DNA of 64,000 bases, taken from the NCBI GenBank assembly GCA_030427725.1, contig JAUICV010000003.1:94304-158303 (forward strand). The letters run 5' to 3'. The translations under genes and the position numbers were made by a program. The notes below the pieces were generated by a model, which was given only the letters and a program-made list of their open reading frames with translations, searched no databases and was not told the origin of the DNA. Below, piece after piece: positions 34,663 to 43,349 of this stretch. This stretch comes from Chlamydiia bacterium (lineage in GTDB: Bacteria > Chlamydiota > Chlamydiia > Chlamydiales > GCA-2402025). Numbering within the stretch: the stretch's first letter is position 1; each line of letters opens with the position of its first letter.

Positions 34663-35999
34663 ATGATATAAGGTATTATTTTGTAAGGAACTTTTTTGCT
34701 GTATTCATCCCAACCTTTGCCGTATTTATCAGCGCACCTTTTATCATCCCTAAAGGCTCTATCCATAAGCAATATTGCTAAAAAGCTTACATATAGATAG
34801 GGCATATAATTATTAAACAAAGCAGGAAGAGACCAACAAAGAGCCCCTATAATTTCTGGAATATAGTGAAAATGTCTAGCGATTCCCCACCAACCAGAAG
34901 ATAGTAGGATGCTATTTTTTATTTCACCTTTTTCTGTTGAATATCTGACATGAGTAATCTCTGGTTTTTTCCCCCAGATCTTGCAATTACCATTAAGTTC
35001 TCGAACTTTTTGTCTTTGGTGGTCTGCTAAGTAATTTATAACAATTCCAGATAACCCCAATGTAAATAAAATAAGACTTAAGGGTAGCCCTAGCTGAATA
35101 GGGTTGTTCACCAGGTATAGAGCAGGAGATGTGTAAATAGATGGGACCCACACTAAGCAACCCCAGCAGATATAAAACCCAGCTCTATCATGCATAATAT
35201 CTAAAGATCTTAAATAACCTGTTTCCCAAAGGAAAAATTTAGCAATGTAGATAAGCTGTAGGCTTACGCAAACAATCATTCCATCGGTTATTCCATAAAG
35301 TTGATGTTGCTTAGCAGCGTAAGATAATAAGATAAGGCTCCATCCCATCATTCCGAAACGACAGTTGGTAAACATTTTTACATCCCAGCTAGCTATTCTA
35401 GGATAAAGCTCTGTTCCCCAGTAATAATCGAAAATGATATTTCCTGTTATGCCATTGTCAGAAGATGAAGGAGAAAATCTACCTTTTAGATAAAGAAATA
35501 TGCAAAAGAAAAAGCTAAATAACGAAAGACCTCCTAAAATGGCACCAAAATTATCATAGATTATTGTTGGAGAAAATAAATTCAGTTTGAAGCTACATAG
35601 ATAAAAGGTTATTAAAGTTATCAAAAAGCTTGCAATTCCATTAGCTTTATAAACGGGAATATTTCCCTCTGGAGTAATAGGCCCTTCAAAACGTTTCCCT
35701 GGAACAATTTTCATAAGTAGCAGCTGGAAGGCTGCAAATAGACCAACTATCTTCCACGCAGCGATAGATCCAAAGAATACTGGTGCCCATATTTTATAGA
35801 CTAAATTAACCGGGTCATTGGCCTTAAAAAGAGCAAAAAGGCTAGTTAGCGACCCTCCAAGTTCGGCACACGTATACCAAACTAAGATGACAACTAAGGG
35901 ACAGAAAGCGACTAGGATCAAAGGAATAAGAGTACGACGCAATACATGAAGATAAACAACTTGCAAGAGCCTTTTCGAAAGGGATTCTTCGATTTCCAT
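34659..35999 (-). CDS. Sterol reductase (ERG4/ERG24, DHCR7-like)
   Basis: 446 residues and about nine to ten membrane helices. Late signature LSSGWWGIARHFHYIPE (about 364-380) and C-terminal DRAFRDDKRCADKYGKGWDEYSKKVPYKIIP are those of eukaryotic 7-dehydrocholesterol/delta-14/24 sterol reductases, which reduce sterol double bonds with NADPH. Such genes are known in Coxiella, Protochlamydia and Waddlia and are considered acquired from eukaryotes. Bacteria of this type do not make sterols, so it presumably modifies host sterols in the vacuole or bacterial membrane. AAGGAG before ATG 35999 supports the start. The DHCR7 subclass is favoured by GWWG.ARH, but substrate is not certain. Confidence 0.88.
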   Translation of the reverse strand: MEIEESLSKRLLQVVYLHVLRRTLIPLILVAFCPLVVILVWYTCAELGGSLTSLFALFKANDPVNLVYKIWAPVFFGSIAAWKIVGLFAAFQLLLMKIVPGKRFEGPITPEGNIPVYKANGIASFLITLITFYLCSFKLNLFSPTIIYDNFGAILGGLSLFSFFFCIFLYLKGRFSPSSSDNGITGNIIFDYYWGTELYPRIASWDVKMFTNCRFGMMGWSLILLSYAAKQHQLYGITDGMIVCVSLQLIYIAKFFLWETGYLRSLDIMHDRAGFYICWGCLVWVPSIYTSPALYLVNNPIQLGLPLSLILFTLGLSGIVINYLADHQRQKVRELNGNCKIWGKKPEITHVRYSTEKGEIKNSILLSSGWWGIARHFHYIPEIIGALCWSLPALFNNYMPYLYVSFLAILLMDRAFRDDKRCADKYGKGWDEYSKKVPYKIIPYII

Positions 36000-36223
36000 G
36001 CCTTCTCCTTGATGGAATAGTAAAAATGCTTAGAAATATTAAACGGTTTCTAATTTCTAGACATAGTTTACGTTATATTTTAAAGTCTATACATTTTAAA
36101 TACCTAAAAAGCATAAAACATTTTTTAATAATTAATTAGTTGTCAATTGGTGTTTGAGTTTAGGGTTGTAATCAGAGAAAAAGTTGAGTAGACTCCTTTC
36201 AGTTAGAAATTGGGTTAGCTAAA

Positions 36224-37573
36224 ATGAAAGATCTTTTGTTCCAAAAAGTTACTGTAACAATTCGCGATTTATCCTCTGATGGAGATGGTATAGGAAGTTA
36301 TGAGGGCTTTACTCTGTTTGTTCCAAAGGCTTTGATAGGAGAGGTCGTTGAAGTTAAGGTCAAAAAAATTAAAAAAAATTACGGGATCGCCAAAGTTATT
36401 AGATGGATTAAAACATCTAATGAAAGAAACTCTCCAAAATGCCCTTATTTCGGAAGATGCGGTGGTTGTCAGATCATGCATCTTGACTACGAAGCTCAAA
36501 TAAATGTTAAAGCCACAAGAATCCAAGAAGCTCTAAAACGAATAGGCCTTGTTGAGATTGATTGTGAAATAAGAGTACAAAAGTCTCCTAAGGAGTTTTA
36601 TTATCGCAATAAAGTTCAACTGCCATTTTGTATGGATGGAGGAAGGCTTTCTTACAGTCTTTATGCTAAAGGCTCTCATGAAAACGTCCCGATTAAATCT
36701 TGTTTCATTCACAATGAGTTAGGTGAAAAAATTCTACCTGGAATTCTTGATGTTTTAGCAAAACATCGATTAACTCCGTATCAAAGCGGAGCCGAGCATT
36801 CGATATTGAAACACCTTCTTGTTAAAACAGCAGTAAATAGTGAAGAATTACTCATAGTCTTAATAACACACTCCAAGCCTTTAAAAATTCTAGAAGATGT
36901 GGCGGAAGATGTTATGAAAATCGATTCTAAAATCAAAGGTGTTATCCATCATGAAAACACAAGGTCAGATAACGTAATTCTTGGGGATAAATTTACGACA
37001 CTTTCTGGAGATAATTATATTCAAGAAAAGCTCTGTGATTTTTACTATAATATTTCAGCTCCATCATTTTTTCAGGTTAATCCCTTCCAAGCAGAAAACC
37101 TATATCAAAAAGCAACTGAGATAGGAGAGTTGTCTAAGCAAGATGTTGTTATTGATGCCTACTGCGGGATTGGTGCTTTATCATTATTTTTGGCTAAACA
37201 TGCAAAAAAAGTCATAGGGCTTGAATATGTTTCAAGAGCTATAGAAGATGCGAAACAAAACGCTGCAATTAATCAAATCACCAACACTGAATTTTTTGCA
37301 GGGGATGTAATTGACCTTTTCCCTAAGATTGAAAATGGTGATGTTATTTATCTAAATCCTCCTAGAAAAGGATGTGAAAAACCTGTATTAGACCAAGTGG
37401 TTTCAATAGGACCTAAGAAAATTATTTATATTTCTTGTGATCCAATGACTCTAGCTCGCGATGCAAAAATTTTATGTGAAAACGGCTATAAGCTAGACTA
37501 CGCTGAAGGGTTTGATATGTTCCCTCAAACAATGCATGTTGAAACGCTCGCTAGATTTATTAGAAAAGTTTAA
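36224..37573 (+). CDS. rlmD: 23S rRNA (uracil-C5)-methyltransferase, RlmD/RumA family
   Basis: 449 residues. An N-terminal TRAM domain (about 4-60) is followed by the Fe-S cluster cysteines in CPYFGRCGGCQIMHL (about 74-88) plus a distal Cys (KSCF near 160). The SAM-binding DAYCGIGALSLFLA is near 310, YLNPPRKGC near 380, and the catalytic Cys with its base lies in ISCDPMTLARD near 403. It adds a methyl group to C5 of U1939 (or U747 for the related RlmC) in 23S rRNA. The full TRAM domain and length favour RlmD. The stop overlaps the next convergent gene by 4 nt. Confidence 0.88.
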   Translation: MKDLLFQKVTVTIRDLSSDGDGIGSYEGFTLFVPKALIGEVVEVKVKKIKKNYGIAKVIRWIKTSNERNSPKCPYFGRCGGCQIMHLDYEAQINVKATRIQEALKRIGLVEIDCEIRVQKSPKEFYYRNKVQLPFCMDGGRLSYSLYAKGSHENVPIKSCFIHNELGEKILPGILDVLAKHRLTPYQSGAEHSILKHLLVKTAVNSEELLIVLITHSKPLKILEDVAEDVMKIDSKIKGVIHHENTRSDNVILGDKFTTLSGDNYIQEKLCDFYYNISAPSFFQVNPFQAENLYQKATEIGELSKQDVVIDAYCGIGALSLFLAKHAKKVIGLEYVSRAIEDAKQNAAINQITNTEFFAGDVIDLFPKIENGDVIYLNPPRKGCEKPVLDQVVSIGPKKIIYISCDPMTLARDAKILCENGYKLDYAEGFDMFPQTMHVETLARFIRKV

Positions 37574-38355
37574 GAGTTTTGACTCTCTTCAACTTTTATA
37601 TCTTGTTTAACATCTGATTTGCCCTTATGGAGCTTTTCTTCTAATCCATGGATAAAAGAGGTGCTATCACCTTCAGATTTAGTTAGCGAAATGCGCGAAG
37701 TTGGTGTATGAGGACCTTCATTTGCTTCGTAAATTAACATGTCGTGATTGCTTAGGTCATACCATGCTAAAGCTTTCCAGAAGACACTTTTTAAGCCTTG
37801 GAGAGTAATTTTTACTTTTTGAGCCTTAACTTTTTTTCCACCTATTTCAACGTCTTCTTTTTCAAGTTTTGTTGCAATCATCTTATGCATTTTGAAATTT
37901 TTGGGATTCAGAATCACAAATTTGTAGGTTTCTTTAGAGGACTGCAAGAAAGGTTTTAATCCGAGCTCAAATTCTTGGACCCAAAACGTTTTTCCAATCT
38001 TATAGCTCTCTTGCATTTCATTATTTTTGATAGACCCTTTTGCGCTCAAAGTGCCTTTATCTTTTTTAAACGTATAATGATCACTATTTTTCGTGGATTT
38101 CATGCTGAAAGTTTGTACCATGTAAGGTAGGATCGCTTCGATAGTGACAACTTGACCTCCAGAGTTCCAGGTGACGTCAAGCTTGTTATTCTCTTTATTA
38201 ATCACCCAGGTAAATTCGGTTTTTTTATCACCGGTTTTCTTAGTGTATGTAAGAGTTTGAGCACTATATGAAAAAGTTGTCAGGCCAAGTGCCAGAGCAA
38301 GAAAAGCTACTTTTAACTTAGTCACTTCTAATCCTATATGTTGAAACATTGTCAC
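37570..38355 (-). CDS. Secreted protein, DUF3108-like fold suspected
   Basis: 261 residues. A signal peptide (hydrophobic FLALALGLTTFSYSA after KLK) precedes a beta-rich domain with VTWNSGGQVVTIEAILPYM and a late KVKITLQGLKSVFWKALAWYDLSNHDMLIYE, reminiscent of periplasmic DUF3108-type beta-barrel-half proteins that bind lipid. The family link is by general appearance and is weak. GTG 38355 has GAGG five bases upstream, while ATG 38349 is also possible. A polar, Lys-rich C-terminus ends it. Confidence 0.55.
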   Translation of the reverse strand: MTMFQHIGLEVTKLKVAFLALALGLTTFSYSAQTLTYTKKTGDKKTEFTWVINKENNKLDVTWNSGGQVVTIEAILPYMVQTFSMKSTKNSDHYTFKKDKGTLSAKGSIKNNEMQESYKIGKTFWVQEFELGLKPFLQSSKETYKFVILNPKNFKMHKMIATKLEKEDVEIGGKKVKAQKVKITLQGLKSVFWKALAWYDLSNHDMLIYEANEGPHTPTSRISLTKSEGDSTSFIHGLEEKLHKGKSDVKQDIKVEESQNS

Positions 38356-38460
38356 TAAAACCTCTATATGACCGAATAATCATAATAAAACAAGGTAATA
38401 TTTAAATCATAAAACTGATAAACACCAGAAGATAGACAACTTGGAAACAGTTGAGGTTTT

Positions 38461-38634
38461 ATGAGTATTAGAGGACGAATTTTTGAGGTCGTTGTTTTTA
38501 GCGCGCTTAAGTGGTGTCTAGTTATCGTATTTTTAGGGATCGTTGGTTATTTAATTATGCCAAAATATGATTACATAAATGGAAAAGCGTTTAATAAGGT
38601 GACAGGACACTTCGATAAAAAAAAGGATCTGTAA
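38461..38634 (+). CDS. Small single-pass membrane protein
   Basis: A 57-residue frame with GAGG five bases before ATG. It encodes a short N-terminus, one strong membrane helix (VVVFSALKWCLVIVFLGIVG, about 10-29) and a basic C-terminal tail (KKKDL). The coding pattern, ribosome-binding site and free intergenic position support a real gene. No family recognised; the function is unknown. Confidence 0.6.
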   Translation: MSIRGRIFEVVVFSALKWCLVIVFLGIVGYLIMPKYDYINGKAFNKVTGHFDKKKDL

Positions 38635-38725
38635 ATTCTAAATGGGCGTTGCCCCTTGAGTGATAATAGAAGCTTTGTGTAAAATCCACAGCCCTTTCAT
38701 TCAACAAAATTTTAAGGAGTTGAAT

Positions 38726-39169
38726 ATGTCAATAGATTGCGATATGGATTTAGGAGCGCTTGATTTTTTTGAAAAGGCTGAAATCACAGCTCAAGGGGCT
38801 GAATCAACACTTAATACTTTTGGGTATATCCCTTTGATCTCGAGCACTCTTTCTGCACCGATTAGAGCAGGACTAGGATCAATACAGATTATTTCAGGGA
38901 TAGTAGCTCTGCCATTTATGTTACTAGCAGATCTTTTTTCAAACCATAGAGAAGAAGCTTTTTATCGAAGCGGACGAGCGATCTCGCAAATAGCTCATGG
39001 ATTAGGAAATTCGATTCGATCTGCTGTGGAAGCTATTCCAGTAGTTGGCAATATTATAGCAATTGCTTACGACAGCTTTGGGAATAGGATGTCATACAGA
39101 GTTGAGGAAAGCAGACCACAACTTTTTGACGGAGTGAGAAATATTAATCCTCGCCTAGCTAAGGCTTAA
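38726..39169 (+). CDS. Small hydrophobic protein, possible Inc-like
   Basis: 147 residues from ATG 38726, chosen because AAGGAG stands 8 nt upstream; a longer frame to GTG 38660 lacks such a signal. An acidic start (DCDMDLGALDFFEKAE) precedes a hydrophobic pair of segments (YIPLISSTLSAPIRAGLGS, IISGIVALPFMLLADLF, about 35-70) and a second hydrophobic stretch (AIPVVGNIIAIAYDSFG, about 106-122). It could be an inclusion-membrane or pore-like protein; no family recognised. Its stop lies on a hairpin and overlaps the SUI1 gene by 4 nt. Confidence 0.6.
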   Translation: MSIDCDMDLGALDFFEKAEITAQGAESTLNTFGYIPLISSTLSAPIRAGLGSIQIISGIVALPFMLLADLFSNHREEAFYRSGRAISQIAHGLGNSIRSAVEAIPVVGNIIAIAYDSFGNRMSYRVEESRPQLFDGVRNINPRLAKA

Positions 39170-39187
39170 GAAATTTTATAGCCTTTT
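39161..39187. terminator. Terminator on the shared stop of two convergent genes
   Basis: AAGGCT (39161-39166) and AGCCTT (39180-39185) form a 6-bp stem around a 13-nt loop and are followed by TT, making a T-run of four. The left arm reads into the shared stop TTAA (39166-39169). Confidence 0.5.
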
Positions 39188-39444
39188 TCTAGTAAAAAGG
39201 CCTTGGTTTGACTTTGCTTGTTTCCTTGAATCTCTATAGTCGTTTCATTGAGAGTTCCTCCGCAACCAAGGCTTTGTTTCATCTCTTTAGCCAATTCTTT
39301 AAGTTCTTCTTTTTCAAGAGGAAGGTTTAGAATTAGGGTAACAAAACTATTCTTTCTTCTTTGAACCTTGATTTTGATGGGCCCGCTGGGTTTTTTTGGA
39401 CCGTGACCTTTGGGAATATAATCCCCTCCAATTGTAAATGACAT
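39166..39444 (-). CDS. yciH: SUI1/YciH family translation factor
   Basis: 92 residues. KIKVQRRKNSFVTLILNLPLEKEELKELAKEMKQSLGCGGTLNE followed by IEIQGNKQSQTKAFLLEKGYKI is the eIF1/SUI1 fold, with its characteristic LGCGGT loop and GD/GN..D/Q repeats. Bacterial YciH binds the 30S subunit and influences initiation stringency, though the gene is not essential in most species. Length fits the bacterial type. No strong ribosome-binding site precedes ATG 39444. Confidence 0.88.
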   Translation of the reverse strand: MSFTIGGDYIPKGHGPKKPSGPIKIKVQRRKNSFVTLILNLPLEKEELKELAKEMKQSLGCGGTLNETTIEIQGNKQSQTKAFLLEKGYKIS

Positions 39445-39517
39445 AAATGGTCTCTTGTGCTTTCTTTACCTTTCAGTATACCACATTATCAAAAATGGTG
39501 ATAGAGGTCCTCTTTTT

Positions 39518-41026
39518 ATGCTTATAGAAAATCTCATACAGGTTCAAGGTCCTATCTTTCAAGCCGTTCAGGAATCAAATATTTTTGCGGATAATAAAAT
39601 TTTTGTTGATTCTATCCCCAAAAAAGATCCCGAAGTTATTTTAAAAGAGTTTGAGTCGGAGAAAGACAAACATCAATTCAACCTCAAAGCCTTTATAGAG
39701 GAAAATTTTTCCTTACCAAGTGAGCCTGAGAGTCCACAAATAACTTCTGTTGATGCGGGAGAGTACATCGACTTGATGTGGGATGTGCTCACGAAAGATT
39801 TTTCAGAAAAAAATAATTTTTCTACACTCTTACCTCTTCCAGAAAAACATGTTGTTCCAGGAGGAAGATTTCGAGAGAGCTACTATTGGGATAGTTATTT
39901 TATTGCAGAAGGATTAGTTGCATCAGATAGGTTGGATTTGGCTAGTTCTTTAATTAAAAACCTCGCCTTTCAAATTGATCATTTTGGTTATATCCCAAAT
40001 GGAAATAGGTTTTATTATCTAACAAGATCTCAGCAGCCCTATTTTTCACTTTTGGTTGACCTTTTACATAGAGAAGGCCAAGAAGAGCTTAGCTTATCGT
40101 TTTATCCACAGCTTCTTCGAGAATATAAATTTTGGATGAATGGAGAAGATATTCTTTCGAAAGAACGTCCCTTTGATTTTAGAGTGGTCTTTCATGGAAA
40201 TAAATACATTCTCAATAGATATTTCGATGAGCTTAATCACCCTAGAGAAGAAGCTAGAAAAGCTGATTTAGAAACATTTTCCAAAGCCACAAGTCAGACA
40301 AAAGAAAACCTATATAGAAATATTAGGGCGACTTGTGAATCAGGGTGGGATTTTACATCGAGATTTTTAGACAACCCAGATGATATCAGTACGTTAAATA
40401 CAACAGCTTATCTTCCAATTGATCTCAACACTCTCTTGTATCACCATGAAATGTTACTCGCTAAATTTTCTGATATATTAGACAAAAAAACGGAGACGAA
40501 AGAGTATTTCCTTAGAGCAGATAGAAGAAAGTCTGCAATAAATGAGCTGTTTTTTGATGAAGATCAAGGTTTTTATTTCGATTATCAATTTGAAAAGGGA
40601 AAACGTTCTAAAGTTTACTCCTTAGCAGGTGTATTTCCTTTGTTTTTTGAGATTTGTTCTCAAGAAAGAGCTAATAAAATAGCTGAAGTTTTAGAAAAAC
40701 AATTTTTAAGAGCAGGCGGATTAGCAACGACCTTGAACCAAACCAATTGTCAATGGGATGGTGATATAGGTTGGGCGCCACTTCAGTTCATAGCTTACTG
40801 GGGACTTAAAAATTATGGGTTTGATCAGCTAGCTTTAGAAGTTGCTAAAAGGTTTTCAGGTCTATGTTTGCAACAATTTGGAAAATCACATGCCTTTTTT
40901 GAAAAATATGATCTATCAGAAGATAAGTTGTCGGCATCAATTGGTGAGTATAGTTGCCAAGAAGGGTTTGGGTGGACAAATGCTGTTGTAAAAATTTTCT
41001 TAGAGGAGATTAGAAAGTCCAATTAA
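39518..41026 (+). CDS. treF: Cytoplasmic trehalase (GH37)
   Basis: 502 residues from ATG 39518; a longer frame from 39455 lacks support, and the chosen N-terminus (VQESNIFADNKIFVDSIPKKDP) aligns with the start of TreF-type enzymes. Both GH37 signatures are present: PGGRFRESYYWDSYF (about 113-127) and QWDGDIGWAPLQF (about 412-424, with Asp-Ile where Pro-Asn is common). The catalytic Asp lies in ESGWDFTSRF (about 274). It splits trehalose to two glucoses. There is no signal peptide, so trehalose must be imported; no dedicated carrier is adjacent. The SD GAGG is ten bases upstream and inside AGAGGTCCTCT, a short palindrome. Confidence 0.9.
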   Translation: MLIENLIQVQGPIFQAVQESNIFADNKIFVDSIPKKDPEVILKEFESEKDKHQFNLKAFIEENFSLPSEPESPQITSVDAGEYIDLMWDVLTKDFSEKNNFSTLLPLPEKHVVPGGRFRESYYWDSYFIAEGLVASDRLDLASSLIKNLAFQIDHFGYIPNGNRFYYLTRSQQPYFSLLVDLLHREGQEELSLSFYPQLLREYKFWMNGEDILSKERPFDFRVVFHGNKYILNRYFDELNHPREEARKADLETFSKATSQTKENLYRNIRATCESGWDFTSRFLDNPDDISTLNTTAYLPIDLNTLLYHHEMLLAKFSDILDKKTETKEYFLRADRRKSAINELFFDEDQGFYFDYQFEKGKRSKVYSLAGVFPLFFEICSQERANKIAEVLEKQFLRAGGLATTLNQTNCQWDGDIGWAPLQFIAYWGLKNYGFDQLALEVAKRFSGLCLQQFGKSHAFFEKYDLSEDKLSASIGEYSCQEGFGWTNAVVKIFLEEIRKSN

Positions 41027-41897
41027 CAGAAAAAAGAGCTTGGAAAATTTCCTGATGAGAATGAAAATTAGCATCGGTTGAATTAGCATTTGTTAGGAAT
41101 CTCATAGGATTTTTTGATGCAAATAAATAGTGATAATTCATCAAGGCTTCTAAAGAAAGTCTTCTAACAATGGCAAAGCCAACTTTTAAATAAGCATCAT
41201 GACTATATCCATTGTGTGTATTAAATTTTGATCTGTAGTCAATCGATTGACTTGAAGAAAGACTTTGCCAGCTTGACTTAAAACTATGGGTGAGGTTTTC
41301 AAAATGATAAAAATACCCTCCTTCAATTGTAAATCCATCGTGCGCTAAGAGTTGAAAAGCTCCTCCTAGGAAAAATCCATACCAAGTTTGTCTAAGCGTC
41401 TTCAAAGAGAGGCTTTGATATAGGTTGTTCTCATAGTTTGCAGAATTAGATGTTACGTTCTTCACGTCATAATAAATAAATGTTGCGCCATAACCCATTT
41501 TGGGGATTAGTCTAAGTTTGTTAAAATGGTCTGGTGTCAGGTGGATGATATAGCCAAGTTCTAACAGTGGAGAGACCGTAGATCCCTTAGTAGTTGCGTT
41601 TAAAGAAAATAAAGGTGTTTTTTCCAATAAATCACCCCTGCCCAAAATGGCGTAACTAACTTTGGTATCAAAAAGAAAATTCCTTTGAATTGTCCCCAAA
41701 GAAAAGTTGAAGGCTAGGAAATTCAAATGATCAAAGTTTTGAGAACAAAGTGTTTCTCCATCTGATTTTGCTGACCATTTCAGACTTGTTTCTTGGTACC
41801 CTAAGGAAGTAGAGCAGTTTAAAGTTTCTGAGATAGTCTCAGATGCTATTAATGAACTTATATTTAAGAGAAGAACTAAAAAAAAATCACGAAGCAC
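41010..41897 (-). CDS. Putative outer-membrane beta-barrel protein
   Basis: 295 residues, starting with a signal peptide (GTG 41897; hydrophobic FFLVLLLNISSLIAS). The mature chain has ten to twelve amphipathic strands with aromatic girdles (for example TWYGFFLGGAFQLL, GFTIEGGYFYHF, YLKVGFAIVRRLSLEALMNYHYLF) and a terminal Phe (SVNWTF). This fits a small outer-membrane barrel of the omptin or OmpW size class; no catalytic motif of omptins could be identified. GGATC upstream of GTG is a modest ribosome-binding site. It overlaps the trehalase end by 17 nt, convergent. Confidence 0.6.
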   Translation of the reverse strand: MLRDFFLVLLLNISSLIASETISETLNCSTSLGYQETSLKWSAKSDGETLCSQNFDHLNFLAFNFSLGTIQRNFLFDTKVSYAILGRGDLLEKTPLFSLNATTKGSTVSPLLELGYIIHLTPDHFNKLRLIPKMGYGATFIYYDVKNVTSNSANYENNLYQSLSLKTLRQTWYGFFLGGAFQLLAHDGFTIEGGYFYHFENLTHSFKSSWQSLSSSQSIDYRSKFNTHNGYSHDAYLKVGFAIVRRLSLEALMNYHYLFASKNPMRFLTNANSTDANFHSHQEIFQALFSVNWTF

Positions 41898-41972
41898 TAA
41901 AAGATCCGTTTAAGCAAAAGGATAGATTCTCTATCTTAAGAGATTTTAAGCAAGAAAGAAAATATTGGTAAA

Positions 41973-43349
41973 ATGGATCAGTTTGACTTAATTGTAATAG
42001 GGTCTGGCGGAGGGACGAAACTTGTAAGGCCTGTAGCAAACCTTGGAAAGAAAGTAGCGATTATTGAAAAAGAGCATCTTGGGGGCACTTGTCTAAACAG
42101 AGGATGTATTCCCTCTAAAATGCTTATCCATACAGCAGATCTCATGACAGAGTTTGAAAAATCTAAGAAGTTTGATGTTTTTTTAAAAAGTAAACCAGAA
42201 GTTGACTTTGAGGCCCTTATCAAAAGGGTTAATGAAACTGTCAAAAATGAATCAGATTCAATAAAGCCTCTCTATCATAAAACCAAAAATTTAACTCTTT
42301 TTGAAGGTTCAGCAAGATTTATAAAAGATAAGGTCATTGCCGTAGGTGATCATAAAATCACGGCTAAAAGGATTGTTCTTGCGACTGGCGCAGAAGCTAT
42401 GGTTCCAGATATTAAGGGGCTAAAAGAAACTCCCTATATAACCTATAGGCAAGCTTTAACTAATACAGAGAAGCCAAAAAAATTAATCGTCATCGGGGCT
42501 GGGTATATAGCTGTCGAACTTGGGTATTTTTTTCAGGCTCTTGGTGTTGAGGTCCATTTCATCATTCGTAGTGAGCTTCTAAGAAGAGAAGACCAAGAGG
42601 TTAAAGAAGAATTTACGAAATCGTTTGAAAAGCGATTCACCTTACACAAAAGCAGGGAAATTGAGAGTGTAAGTTATGAAGCGAATACCTTTTGTTTGAA
42701 GTATAAAAACTTTGAGAATAAGTCGATTTCTGTTCTAGCAGATCAACTGTTAGTTGCAACAGGTATTAAGCCAAATACAGACCAATTGGGGCTTGAAAAT
42801 ACAGACATAACAGTTGATGAGAGGGGGTTTGTTAAAGTAGATCAAATGATGAAAACTACTGCAGATGATGTCTTTGCAATTGGAGATTGTGTCGGGAATT
42901 ATTTGTTTCGGCATAGTGTAAATTTCGAAGGGGAGTATCTCTTTAATGCTCTTTACACAAAAGAGGTGCCAGAGCCCATTGAGTATCCATTTATGCCTCA
43001 TGCTGTTTTTACAACTCCTCAAGTGGCTAGTATAGGTCCTACAGAAGAAGTGTTAAAGGCTCAAGGTGTGCAATTAATAAAAGGGATTTGCAAATACAGT
43101 GATAGTGCCATGGGAATGGCCCTTAGATCTGATGAGGGATTTGTTAAACTCTTGTTTGAAAAAATGTCTAAAAAGCTTATTGCAGCTCATATCATTGGGC
43201 ACGAAGCATCAAGTCTCATTCACATACTTATGGCATTTATCAGAAAAAAGGCATCGCTAGATGACATTGCCGATATGATTTACATTCATCCTGCCTTGCC
43301 AGAGATTGTTAGAAATGCGGCTAGAGATGCTAAGAAGAATGCATCATAG
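41973..43349 (+). CDS. Dihydrolipoamide dehydrogenase-like flavoprotein disulfide reductase
   Basis: 458 residues. The FAD-binding IVIGSGGGTKLV is near 7-18, redox pair GGTCLNRGCIPSKML near 40-54, NAD(P)-binding VIGAGYIAVELG near 171, second FAD motif VFAIGDC near 302, and the C-terminal His-Glu dyad in IHPALPEIV near 438-446. This is a class I disulfide reductase. GGGTKLV in the first Rossmann loop, where most Lpd have GxGPGGY, and the absence of dehydrogenase-complex genes nearby point to the mycothione/other Lpd-like subgroup. The natural disulfide is unknown. It overlaps hemH by 20 nt, convergent. Confidence 0.82.
   Translation: MDQFDLIVIGSGGGTKLVRPVANLGKKVAIIEKEHLGGTCLNRGCIPSKMLIHTADLMTEFEKSKKFDVFLKSKPEVDFEALIKRVNETVKNESDSIKPLYHKTKNLTLFEGSARFIKDKVIAVGDHKITAKRIVLATGAEAMVPDIKGLKETPYITYRQALTNTEKPKKLIVIGAGYIAVELGYFFQALGVEVHFIIRSELLRREDQEVKEEFTKSFEKRFTLHKSREIESVSYEANTFCLKYKNFENKSISVLADQLLVATGIKPNTDQLGLENTDITVDERGFVKVDQMMKTTADDVFAIGDCVGNYLFRHSVNFEGEYLFNALYTKEVPEPIEYPFMPHAVFTTPQVASIGPTEEVLKAQGVQLIKGICKYSDSAMGMALRSDEGFVKLLFEKMSKKLIAAHIIGHEASSLIHILMAFIRKKASLDDIADMIYIHPALPEIVRNAARDAKKNAS

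Noticed and set aside
36000..36223. 224-bp gap between the sterol reductase and rlmD, scanned for promoters or RNA
   Set aside because: AT-rich, no convincing -35/-10 pair and no RNA structure I can support.
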